DNA from: Bordetella petrii
GTDB lineage: Bacteria > Pseudomonadota > Gammaproteobacteria > Burkholderiales > Burkholderiaceae_B
Length of the DNA: 64,000 nucleotides
Direction of reading: 5' to 3'
NCBI GenBank assembly: GCA_017745595.1
Contig: WMBV01000005.1
Coordinates: 170,455-234,454, forward strand
Part shown: in pieces, positions 36,405 through 43,150 of the stretch
Numbering within the stretch: the stretch's first letter is position 1
Layout of the letters: the number at the start of each line of letters is the position of its first letter
Position numbers and translations under genes: made by a program
Notes under the pieces: model-generated
Databases searched by the model: none
Told to the model about the DNA's origin: nothing
The model's input: only the letters and a program-made list of their open reading frames with translations

Positions 36405-36689
36405 ATGGACCTGCCTTTTTCCCGCGTTTCGCCCTTTCCCATCCAAGCCGCGCCGCGCCAACCCGGCCTGGGCCCCAGCGATTCATCTGATTCGGGCAGC
36501 GACCTGCCCGGCACCGCCGGGGAACACGATACCGACTCCCAGGGCACCGGCGAACGCGAAAGCGTCGAGCCCTCGCTGGAAGACGATACCGGCGCCGACA
36601 TCGAGGCGGACCGAATCGTCGACGAAGACGAGGCCGGCCTGGCCCACACGCGTCCGGATCCGGCGCGCAACGGCGGCAAGCCGCAATAA
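36405..36689 (+). CDS. Small acidic, Ser/Asp-rich protein, unknown
   Basis: 94 aa. After an N-terminal MDLPFSRVSPFPIQAAPRQP, the chain is rich in Asp, Glu, Ser and Gly (SDSSDSGSDLPG, DIEADRIVDEDEAG) with no hydrophobic segment, so it is probably disordered and cytoplasmic. No family recognised. ACGGAG precedes the ATG. A GC-rich hairpin (36693-36720) separates it from the DUF421 gene. Confidence 0.65.
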   Translation: MDLPFSRVSPFPIQAAPRQPGLGPSDSSDSGSDLPGTAGEHDTDSQGTGERESVEPSLEDDTGADIEADRIVDEDEAGLAHTRPDPARNGGKPQ

Positions 36690-36692
36690 AAC

Positions 36693-36720
36693 CGGCGCGG
36701 CGCCGCCATCGGCCGCGCCG
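36693..36720 (+). terminator. GC-rich hairpin between the 94-aa gene and DUF421
   Basis: CGGCGCGGC (36693-36701) and GCCGCGCCG (36712-36720) form a perfect 9-bp stem with a 10-base loop, starting 3 bases after the stop codon. There is no T-run, so it may be an attenuator or mRNA-stabilising stem rather than a full terminator. Confidence 0.45.
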
Positions 36721-36750
36721 CCTTCCTATTCCACAACAAGGAGATCGACC

Positions 36751-37245
36751 ATGGAAGTCAACTGGCCAGACCTTTTCCGGCTGACGGTGTCGCCGCTGGA
36801 ATTGATCGTGCGCGGCTCGCTCATGTATTGGTTCATCCTGATACTGCTGCGCATGGCTGGCCGCCGTGACGTCGGGTCGCTGGGCGTGGCCGACATGCTG
36901 GTGCTGGTGCTGATCGCCGACGCGGCACAAAACGGGATGGCGGGCCAATATCAGTCGATTACGGACGGCGCCATCCTGGTGGCCGTCATCGTGGGATGGG
37001 TGGCCCTGATCGACCGGCTGAAATATTTCGTGCCCGGGCTGGGCCGCCTGCTCGAATCCGACAAGGTGTGCCTGGTGCGCGACGGCCAGATGATGCGCCG
37101 CGCCATGCGGCGCGAATACATCACGCCGGCCGAGCTGATGAGCGAACTGCGCCAGCACGGCGTCGAAGAACTGTCGGCGATCCGCCGGGCCTATATCGAG
37201 CCCGACGGACACATCAGCGTTCTCAAGCGCGGCGGGAAAGCCTGA
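36751..37245 (+). CDS. DUF421 membrane protein (YetF/YcaP-like)
   Basis: 164 aa. Three N-terminal membrane segments (about 15-40, 45-65, 70-90; GRRDVGSLGVADMLVLVLIA is typical) and a soluble C-terminal DUF421 domain (VRDGQMMRRAMRREYITPAEL, ISVLKRG). The family is found in many stress or envelope loci; function unknown. AAGGAG lies before the ATG. Likely co-transcribed, perhaps partly attenuated, with the 94-aa gene. Confidence 0.85.
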   Translation: MEVNWPDLFRLTVSPLELIVRGSLMYWFILILLRMAGRRDVGSLGVADMLVLVLIADAAQNGMAGQYQSITDGAILVAVIVGWVALIDRLKYFVPGLGRLLESDKVCLVRDGQMMRRAMRREYITPAELMSELRQHGVEELSAIRRAYIEPDGHISVLKRGGKA

Positions 37246-37263
37246 ACCGGAATCCCGCCGCTT

Positions 37264-37281
37264 CATCCCGCGGCCGGGATG
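37264..37281. terminator. Bidirectional hairpin between DUF421 and the GT4 gene
   Basis: CATCCCG (37264-37270), loop CGGC, CGGGATG (37275-37281): a perfect 7-bp stem in the 46-base gap between two converging genes. Confidence 0.5.
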
Positions 37282-37291
37282 CCCGCGGCGC

Positions 37292-38557
37292 TCAGGCCGC
37301 CAGCACCTGAGGGCGCATCGGAATCCGCGCCGGAACGCCCGCGCGCACGGCCAGCTCATCGTACACCGCCAGCAGGTCCTGTCCCACCTGCTGCCACGTG
37401 AACAGGCGCCGGGCCCGGCGCGCGCCGGCCTGCCCCATCCGGCGGCACAGCCGGCTGTCGTGCGCCAGGCGCGCCAGGCGTGCCGCCAGGGCCTCGGGGT
37501 CGCGCGCCGGCACCAGGAACCCTGTCTTGCCGTCTTTAATGGTGCTGCGTATGCCGCCGGTGTCCGATCCCACCACCGGCCTGCCGCAGGCCATGGCCTC
37601 GACCGGCGTGATGCCGAACGGCTCGTACCACGGGGTGGTCACGAAGACGTCGCTGGCGCAGTAATACTTGGACAGATCCTGGCGGTCGCGCCGCCCGGCA
37701 AATTCTACAAACGGCATCACGCCGGCCTGTTCCGCCACGCCGCGCAGGCGCGCCAGCTCGGGGCCGTCGCGCTGGTCGCCGCCCACCACGCACAGACGCG
37801 CCGCCACACCGTAGCGGCGATGCAGCACGCCCAAGGCCTCGATGACGTTGTCCACGCCTTTGCGCGGCACCATCCGGCCCAGTTGCAGGACGCGGAATTC
37901 GCCGTCCTGCCAGCCCAGCTTGCGGCGCGCCGCCGCGGTATCCAGCGGCCACATCTCCAGCGGATCGTAGCCGCACGGCACCACGCGGATGCGGCGCGGA
38001 TCTGCCCCGTACAAGTTAAGCAAGTCGCGCCGGTCTTGCGGACACTCGGCAACAACCAGATCGGCTTCGCGCACGATGTCGCTCTCGATCTGGAAGCGGC
38101 TGTCGGGAAAGCGGTCGGCCTCGCGCTGGTGCAGGCGCCGCACGCGCCCCAGCGCATGGAAGGTCACCGCCAGCGGGATGCCGTGGCGCCGCGCCATGGG
38201 CAGACTGGCCAGCGCCGACATGAAAAAGTTCGCGTGCACCACGTCGTAGAGCTCGTTCTGCCTGTCCGCATAGCGCATCAGAAAGGCCGCGAAGTCGTCC
38301 ATGTACGGCAACAAGTCTTCCTTGGGCACATAACGGGCCGGCCCCGCCGGCACGTGGATCACCCGGACCCCGGGGTACCAGCCCACTTCGGCCGGCAACA
38401 GCGCATCGTCCCTGCGCGTGAAGATATCCACCTGGTGCCCGGCCGCCGCGAACTGGCGCGCCGTCTGAGCCACATAGATATTCTGGCCGCCACTATCCAC
38501 ACTGCCGGCCAATGCCAGCGGCGAGGCATGTTCACTGACAATCGCAATCTTCTTCAT
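37292..38557 (-). CDS. Glycosyltransferase family 4
   Basis: 421 aa, GT-B fold. N-terminal acceptor domain begins MKKIAIVSEHASPLALAGSV with SGGQNIYV, as in sucrose-phosphate-synthase-like and MshA-like enzymes; the C-terminal donor domain has LQLGRMVPRKGVD and the E-x7-E motif YEPFGITPVEAMACG. Donor is a nucleotide sugar; acceptor unknown. No other saccharide gene is adjacent. GGAG stands before the ATG at 38557. Divergent from rpoN, with a sigma-54 promoter of its own. Confidence 0.88.
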   Translation of the reverse strand: MKKIAIVSEHASPLALAGSVDSGGQNIYVAQTARQFAAAGHQVDIFTRRDDALLPAEVGWYPGVRVIHVPAGPARYVPKEDLLPYMDDFAAFLMRYADRQNELYDVVHANFFMSALASLPMARRHGIPLAVTFHALGRVRRLHQREADRFPDSRFQIESDIVREADLVVAECPQDRRDLLNLYGADPRRIRVVPCGYDPLEMWPLDTAAARRKLGWQDGEFRVLQLGRMVPRKGVDNVIEALGVLHRRYGVAARLCVVGGDQRDGPELARLRGVAEQAGVMPFVEFAGRRDRQDLSKYYCASDVFVTTPWYEPFGITPVEAMACGRPVVGSDTGGIRSTIKDGKTGFLVPARDPEALAARLARLAHDSRLCRRMGQAGARRARRLFTWQQVGQDLLAVYDELAVRAGVPARIPMRPQVLAA

Positions 38558-38636
38558 GAAGAATTCTCCGTACGGGGAAGCTGCCCGGCGATCCGGGACC
38601 CATGCGTCCGAGACTGCCCGGCGCTGCCCGCATACA

Positions 38637-38652
38637 AGCAAGCGGTATGCCG
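38637..38652 (-). promoter_or_regulatory. Sigma-54 promoter of the GT4 gene
   Basis: Minus strand CGGCATA-CCGC-TTGCT, GG/GC 12 bases apart. Predicted start near 38626, leader about 69 bases. Confidence 0.62.
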
Positions 38653-38708
38653 TCTCTGCGGCGCGGCGCCGCCCGCGCCGGCACCGGCCCGCCGGCCGCT
38701 TCCGGCAC

Positions 38709-38730
38709 TTCTTACACAACGCCGTAAGAA
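38709..38730. promoter_or_regulatory. Inverted repeat midway between two divergent sigma-54 promoters
   Basis: TTCTTAC (38709-38715), 8-base spacer, GTAAGAA (38724-38730): a perfect 7-bp dyad. It lies 57 bases from the GT4 promoter and 53 bases from the rpoN promoter, where an enhancer-binding activator could serve both. Function inferred. Confidence 0.45.
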
Positions 38731-38782
38731 AAGGCCGCCGCCCGCCCCGGGGCGTGCTGGGGTCTCCCTGTAGGCGGGGACT

Positions 38783-38798
38783 TGGCATGGTTCTTGCA
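38783..38798 (+). promoter_or_regulatory. Sigma-54 promoter of rpoN (autoregulation)
   Basis: TGGCATG-GTTC-TTGCA is the best match in the window, including the first T; GG at 38784-38785 and GC at 38796-38797, 12 bases apart. Predicted start near 38809, 37 bases before the TTG start codon. It implies that this sigma factor, or another RpoN in the cell, drives its own gene. Confidence 0.8.
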
Positions 38799-38845
38799 TG
38801 AACCGCTGTGTCCGTTGCACGCTTGCTGTCTGAAAGGAGACGACA

Positions 38846-40273
38846 TTGATCCACGCCGCCCATGAGTTGCGCTTGCACCAACAAACCGCGCTGACGCCCC
38901 GCCTGCAGCAATCCGTCAAGCTGCTGCAGATGTCGGCCCTGGAGTTCAATCAGGAAGTGCGGCAGGCGCTGGTCGAGAACCCCTTCCTGGAAGAAGACGA
39001 AGAAACCACGGCGGCCCACGCGCACGAAAGCGATGCCGACAGCACCGACGCGCCGGTGGAACCGCCGGCCGCCGCCGCGCCGTCGCTGGCGGCCGGCGAA
39101 GGCAGCCCCGCCGAATATTCCGGCGACTATCCGTCATCGCGCCGTGCCAATGACGGCGCGCCCATGGACATGGGCCAGTGGGTGGGCGCATCGGTATCGC
39201 TGCAAGAGCGCCTGGACCAGGAACTGCGCACGTATCGCCTGTCGCCGCGCGACCGGCTGCTGGCGCACTACATCGTGCAGGCGCTGGATGAAGACGGCTA
39301 TCTGCGCCAGCCGCTGGATGAACTGGCCGACAACTCGGTATTCGGCGCGCCTCCCGATGAAAGCGAGTGGCGCGCGGCGTTGTGCCTGGTGCAGCAATTG
39401 GACGTGCCGGGATTGGCGGCGCGCGATCTGCAAGAATGCCTGACGCTGCAGCTGCAGGGACTGGATGCCGAGCGGCCCGGCGTGGCGCTGGCGCGGCGCA
39501 TCGTCGAACGGCACCTCGACATCATGGCCCGCCACGATTACGAAGCCCTGCAGCGTGCGCTGGGCTGCGGCGAAAGCGATCTGCGGCAGGCGTGCGACAT
39601 CGTGCGTTCGCTCGATCCGCGGCCGGGCCGGCGCTATGACCAGGCCCCGCCCGCCTACATCGTGCCCGATGTCATCGTGCGCAAAGAAAGCGGGCAATGG
39701 CGCGTGCACTGCAATCGCGGCGCCGTACCCCAGCCGCGCCTGCATCGCGTATACGCCGACCTGTTCCGCACCACGCGTTATCGCGACCGCGGCCCCATGG
39801 CCCAGGAACTGCAAGAAGCACGCTGGCTGGTGCGCAATGTCGAACAGCGCTACAGCACGATCCAGCGCGTGGCCGAGGCCATCGTGCGCCTGCAGCACAT
39901 GTTCTTCGAATACGGTCCGGTGGCCCTGCGCCCACTGATGCTGCGCGAAGTGTCGGCCGAACTCGACATCCACGAATCCACTGTGTCGCGCGCCACGGCC
40001 AACAAGTACATGGCCACGCCCATGGGGATCCTGGAATTCAAGTACTTCTTCTCGCGCGAACTGGCCACCGATACCGGCGGCTCGTGCTCGGCCGGCGCGG
40101 TGCGCGCGCTGATCGCCGACCTGATCGACAACGAAGATCCGCGCATGCCGCTGTCCGACGTGGCGCTGGCCAGCAAGCTGGCCGCCGACGGCATTGTCGT
40201 GGCGCGCCGCACCGTGTCGAAATACCGCGCCCAGATCAAGCGCCCGTCGGCCGAGATGCGGCGCCAGTACTGA
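38846..40273 (+). CDS. rpoN: RNA polymerase sigma-54 factor RpoN (probable second copy)
   Basis: 475 aa. Region I, which contacts activators, is present (LTPRLQQSVKLLQMSALEFN, ENPFLEE); a short acidic/Pro-Ala-rich region II (about 50-110); core-binding region; a helix-turn-helix ELDIHESTVSRATANKY; and the RpoN box ARRTVSKYRA at residues 453-462, which reads the -24 element. The start is TTG at 38846 behind AAAGGAGA. The usual rpoN neighbours (lptB, hpf, ptsN) are absent, which suggests a paralogue rather than the housekeeping copy. Its own promoter is of the -24/-12 type. A hairpin terminator follows. Confidence 0.93.
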   Translation: MIHAAHELRLHQQTALTPRLQQSVKLLQMSALEFNQEVRQALVENPFLEEDEETTAAHAHESDADSTDAPVEPPAAAAPSLAAGEGSPAEYSGDYPSSRRANDGAPMDMGQWVGASVSLQERLDQELRTYRLSPRDRLLAHYIVQALDEDGYLRQPLDELADNSVFGAPPDESEWRAALCLVQQLDVPGLAARDLQECLTLQLQGLDAERPGVALARRIVERHLDIMARHDYEALQRALGCGESDLRQACDIVRSLDPRPGRRYDQAPPAYIVPDVIVRKESGQWRVHCNRGAVPQPRLHRVYADLFRTTRYRDRGPMAQELQEARWLVRNVEQRYSTIQRVAEAIVRLQHMFFEYGPVALRPLMLREVSAELDIHESTVSRATANKYMATPMGILEFKYFFSRELATDTGGSCSAGAVRALIADLIDNEDPRMPLSDVALASKLAADGIVVARRTVSKYRAQIKRPSAEMRRQY

Positions 40274-40291
40274 CGCGCCCCGCGCGCAACA

Positions 40292-40313
40292 AGCGGCGCC
40301 CTCGGGCGCCGCT
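40292..40313. terminator. Bidirectional terminator after rpoN
   Basis: AGCGGCGCCC and GGGCGCCGCT form a perfect 10-bp palindrome around TC, 19 bases after the rpoN stop and 27 bases before the end of the convergent gene; a run of T follows only weakly. Confidence 0.7.
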
Positions 40314-40339
40314 GTTGCATCGGGCAAACCGCCTGCTTA

Positions 40340-40717
40340 TTACTTGCCGCCGGTGTTCGGCATAGCCGGCTCGGTGGTGCCGGGCTCGTTGCGGTTCGGC
40401 ACCTGGTTCTCGGTCGGCGGCATACCGCTCTCGCTGCCCGGCGTTCCCATCTGGCCGCTGCCGGTGGCCGTATCCGAACTGCCGTGGGTGCTGATGGACC
40501 CTTGATCACGATGCGCCGGATCGGTTTCGCCCGCGGGGGGAATCTGGCCCGGAGGCACTGGCGTGTTGGGCGGCACGGCCGACCCGTCGTTCGGTGTGGT
40601 CGACGGCGCGGTGCTCGAAGGCGTACCCGTATCCGGAGTGGATTGCGCATAAGCGCCGCCCGCCATGGCACCCATGACAGTCATGGCCGCGGCCCAGGAA
40701 AGTAATTCACGCTTCAT
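40340..40717 (-). CDS. Secreted Pro/Thr/Ser/Gly-rich protein, unknown
   Basis: 125 aa. Clear signal peptide (LLSWAAAMTVMGAMAGGAYA, cleavage after AYA), then a low-complexity chain of Pro, Thr, Ser, Gly and Asn (STPDTGTPSSTAPSTTPNDG; repeated PN/PG motifs) without a folded-domain signature. Probably a disordered periplasmic protein. Start at 40717 is set by the signal peptide. A sigma-54-like promoter lies 35 bases upstream; the BON lipoprotein gene is divergent. Confidence 0.75.
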   Translation of the reverse strand: MKRELLSWAAAMTVMGAMAGGAYAQSTPDTGTPSSTAPSTTPNDGSAVPPNTPVPPGQIPPAGETDPAHRDQGSISTHGSSDTATGSGQMGTPGSESGMPPTENQVPNRNEPGTTEPAMPNTGGK

Positions 40718-40751
40718 GTGAGTCTCCAAACGGTGTAAGAGCCGTTCTTTA

Positions 40752-40767
40752 CGCAACCCGCATGCCT
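40752..40767 (-). promoter_or_regulatory. Sigma-54 promoter of the Pro-rich secreted protein gene
   Basis: Minus strand AGGCATG-CGGG-TTGCG, GG/GC 12 bases apart. Predicted start near 40741, leader about 24 bases. Confidence 0.65.
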
Positions 40768-40850
40768 GCGCATACCGCCCGGCGCGCCGCGCGCGGCCGT
40801 GCCCCCGGCCATCAATGTTGCATAAGGCGGTAAATCCGGCGCATCGCCGC

Positions 40851-40866
40851 GGGTACAGTACTTGCG
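40851..40866 (+). promoter_or_regulatory. Sigma-54-like promoter of the BON lipoprotein gene
   Basis: GGGTACA-GTAC-TTGCG: perfect -12 box, -24 box with T for C, GG/GC 12 bases apart. Predicted start near 40877, leader about 37 bases. Confidence 0.55.
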
Positions 40867-40913
40867 TTATGGCAGCGGGCGCCTGTGTGCCCGCCACTCA
40901 ACAAGGAGCAGCC

Positions 40914-41231
40914 ATGACTACTTCCCGCGTTCTACACGGCCTGGGCGCCGCCCTTCTTGCCGCCACCCTGGCCGCCTGCGCCGCGCACGACGGCCACCGC
41001 AGCGCCGGCCAATACACCGATGACACCGCCACCACCGCGCGCGTCAAGGCCGCGCTGGTCCAGGCAGACCGCGTCTCGGCCGCCGACGTGCAAGTGGAAA
41101 CCTACAACGGCGTCGTGCAACTGAGCGGGTTCGTTCCCGACCAGGACGCCGCCAACCAGGCCGTGCAGGCCGCCCGCGGCGTCGACGGCGTGACGGAAGT
41201 CCGCAACGACATCCAGGTGCGCGGCAAATAG
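40914..41231 (+). CDS. BON-domain lipoprotein (OsmY-like)
   Basis: 105 aa. Lipoprotein signal with lipobox LAAC (Cys at about residue 22), then one BON domain (TTARVKAALVQADRVSAADV, VVQLSGFVPDQDAANQAVQA, GVTEVRNDIQVRG). BON proteins such as OsmY bind phospholipid surfaces and are induced by osmotic or envelope stress. AAGGAG stands before the ATG. Followed by repeat pair 4. Confidence 0.88.
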   Translation: MTTSRVLHGLGAALLAATLAACAAHDGHRSAGQYTDDTATTARVKAALVQADRVSAADVQVETYNGVVQLSGFVPDQDAANQAVQAARGVDGVTEVRNDIQVRGK

Positions 41232-41243
41232 ACCCATGGCCAC

Positions 41244-41316
41244 GGTGTCTGACACCCTGCGGGAGTCAGACACCTAGGCAGATTGGGTGTCTGACTCCCG
41301 CAGGGTGTCAGACACC
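41244..41316. repeat. Palindromic repeat pair 4 (reverse then forward)
   Basis: Perfect reverse unit 41244-41274 and perfect forward unit 41286-41316 with only an 11-base spacer, between the convergent BON and SDR genes. The order is opposite to pairs 3 and 5. Confidence 0.93.
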
Positions 41317-41332
41317 GTTGCAGCCAACCCCT

Positions 41333-42205
41333 CTACCCATTCACAATCTGCCCGCCATTCGGGTGCATCACCTGCCCCGACATATAGCTCGCGTCGTCGC
41401 TGGCCAGGAATACGAAGCACGGCGCGACTTCGTCGGGTTGGCCGGGGCGCTTCATGGGCGTGTTCTTGCCGAATGATTCCAGACTGTCTTCCGGGAACGT
41501 GGCCGGTATCAGCGGCGTCCAGATCGGCCCCGGCGCCACCGCATTCACGCGGATGCCGCGCGCGGCCAAGGCCGTGGACAGCGAACGGGTAAACGACACG
41601 ATCGCGCCCTTGGTGGCCGAATAATCGATCAGCTTGGGGTTGCCGTGGTAGGCCGTCACCGATGCCGTATTGACGATGGCGCCGCCTTCGGACATCAGCG
41701 GCAGCATCTCCTGCGTCAGCCTGAACATGGCAAAGAAGTTGGTGCGGAAGGTGCGTTCCAGCTGCTCGCGCGAAATGTTCTCGAAGCCCTGCATCACGTG
41801 CTGCTCGGCCGCGTTGTTCACCAGCACGTCGACCCGGCCGAACTCTTTGCGCGCCAGGTCGGCCACCCGCCGCAAATGCGCTTCGTCGCCCAGGTCGCCG
41901 GCAATGGCCACGCAGCGCTGGCCGGCCTTGCCCACCAGCCGCTCGGTTTCGCGCGCATCCTCGTGTTCCTCCAGATACGTGATCAACACGTCGGCCCCTT
42001 CCTTGGCATAAGCCACCGCCACCGCCCGGCCGATGCCGCTGTCGCCGCCGGTGATCACGGCAAACCGCCCGCGCAGCTTGCCGGCGGCCAGATAATCGCG
42101 TTCTTCGCCCTGCGGGGGCGGGGCCATGCGGTCCTGGCGGCCGGGCTGCGCCTGCTGGCGCGGCTTGCCGTCATCGCTGGCCTGGGGAGTGCGGTGGGTA
42201 GGCAT
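41333..42205 (-). CDS. Short-chain dehydrogenase, stress-protein type (YghA/GSP39-like)
   Basis: 290 aa. A charged 45-residue N-terminal extension (PRQQAQPGRQDRMAPPPQGE) precedes the SDR core: TGGDSGIGRAVAVAYAKEGA, NNAAEQH, catalytic Ser in NTASVTAYHG and YSATK, then NAVAPGPIWTPLIPA and the C-terminal SGQVMHPNGG. This layout matches the YghA/general stress protein 39 subgroup, NADP-dependent oxidoreductases with broad alcohol/aldehyde substrates. AGGAG stands before the ATG. Sigma-54 promoter 55 bases upstream. Confidence 0.88.
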   Translation of the reverse strand: MPTHRTPQASDDGKPRQQAQPGRQDRMAPPPQGEERDYLAAGKLRGRFAVITGGDSGIGRAVAVAYAKEGADVLITYLEEHEDARETERLVGKAGQRCVAIAGDLGDEAHLRRVADLARKEFGRVDVLVNNAAEQHVMQGFENISREQLERTFRTNFFAMFRLTQEMLPLMSEGGAIVNTASVTAYHGNPKLIDYSATKGAIVSFTRSLSTALAARGIRVNAVAPGPIWTPLIPATFPEDSLESFGKNTPMKRPGQPDEVAPCFVFLASDDASYMSGQVMHPNGGQIVNG

Positions 42206-42259
42206 CGAGTGTTCTCCTGGGGTTGGCGCCGGCGCATCAAGCGCCTGGCCCCCGGGTGC

Positions 42260-42275
42260 CGCAAACCCTGTGCCG
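42260..42275 (-). promoter_or_regulatory. Sigma-54 promoter of the stress-type SDR
   Basis: Minus strand CGGCACA-GGGT-TTGCG, GG/GC 12 bases apart. Predicted start near 42249, leader about 44 bases. This is the last such site seen toward the right of the window. Confidence 0.7.
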
Positions 42276-42323
42276 ACCTCTGGTTTTCCCCAGTGTGCGA
42301 GCCTGGCGCCCTCCTGTACAGTC

Positions 42324-42338
42324 AGTGGCCTGACCACT
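42324..42338. promoter_or_regulatory. Probable FadR-family operator
   Basis: AGTGG-CCTGA-CCACT is a perfect 5-5-5 dyad containing TGG-N5-CCA, the type bound by FadR-subfamily regulators. It ends 23 bases before the regulator gene start, as expected for autoregulation. Confidence 0.55.
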
Positions 42339-42361
42339 AGACCATCAGGCATCCAGGCACC

Positions 42362-43087
42362 ATGAGCACCTTCCAGGCCGTCGCCGTTACCCGGCTGTAC
42401 CGCATGATTGCCGACCAGATCGCGGGGCGCATCCGGGCGGGCGACTTCCCGGCCGGCACCCGGCTGCCGGCCGAACGCGACCTGGCCGAACAATTGCAGG
42501 TCAGCCGCGCGTCCATCCGCGAGGCGCTCATCGCCCTGGAAATCGAAGGCTATGTCGAAGTGCGGGTGGGCACCGGCGTATTCGTGGCCATGCCGCGCGA
42601 AGACGGCAAGTACGGCCTGCCGGCCGCGGCCGACACGCACGCCGAGCCCACCGACATCGGCCCGTTCGACCTGCTGGAAACCCGGCTGCTGCTCGAGCCC
42701 GAATGCGTCTCGCTGGCCGCGCAGCGCGGCTCGCCCGCGCAGATCGCCGCCATCCAGGCCGCGCACGCCGGCATGTCGCTGACCGACTCGCCCGGCGCCC
42801 ATGACCGGGCCTTCCACAGCGCCATCGCCGACGCCTGCGGCAACGCCGCGCTGGCGGCCGCCATTTCGCACATCTGGCAGCTCAGCATCGCCAGCCCGGT
42901 ATTCAGCCGGCTCGAAAAGCACTTCGTCACCACGCAGGTCTGGCAGGCCGCCCAACAGGAACACGACCGCATCCTGGCCGCCATCGTCGACCGCGACCCC
43001 ATCCGCGCGCGCCACGCCATGCACGACCACCTGGTCGGCATCCTGGCCCGGCTGCGCGAAGACTTCGGCAGCGGCGGCATCCGGTAG
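42362..43087 (+). CDS. GntR-family regulator, FadR subfamily
   Basis: 241 aa. N-terminal winged helix (LPAERDLAEQLQVSRASIRE, then ALIALEIEGYVEVRVGTGVF), C-terminal all-helical FCD ligand-binding domain (DLLETRLLLEPECVSLAA, HDRAFHSAIADACGN, RHAMHDHL) with metal-binding Asp/His residues typical of the subgroup that senses carboxylic acids. First gene of the catabolic block and 63 bases before the TRAP genes, which it most likely represses in the absence of substrate. Confidence 0.92.
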   Translation: MSTFQAVAVTRLYRMIADQIAGRIRAGDFPAGTRLPAERDLAEQLQVSRASIREALIALEIEGYVEVRVGTGVFVAMPREDGKYGLPAAADTHAEPTDIGPFDLLETRLLLEPECVSLAAQRGSPAQIAAIQAAHAGMSLTDSPGAHDRAFHSAIADACGNAALAAAISHIWQLSIASPVFSRLEKHFVTTQVWQAAQQEHDRILAAIVDRDPIRARHAMHDHLVGILARLREDFGSGGIR

Positions 43088-43150
43088 CCGCTGCCAGGCA
43101 CCCCCAAGGGCATTCATTTCCATTACATCGACAACATCCAAGGTGAAAAC

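Noticed and set aside
43095..43115. CAGGCACCCCCAAGGGC before the TRAP genes
   Set aside because: The -12 part lacks TTGC and the GC pair is displaced; no sigma-54 promoter is claimed there.
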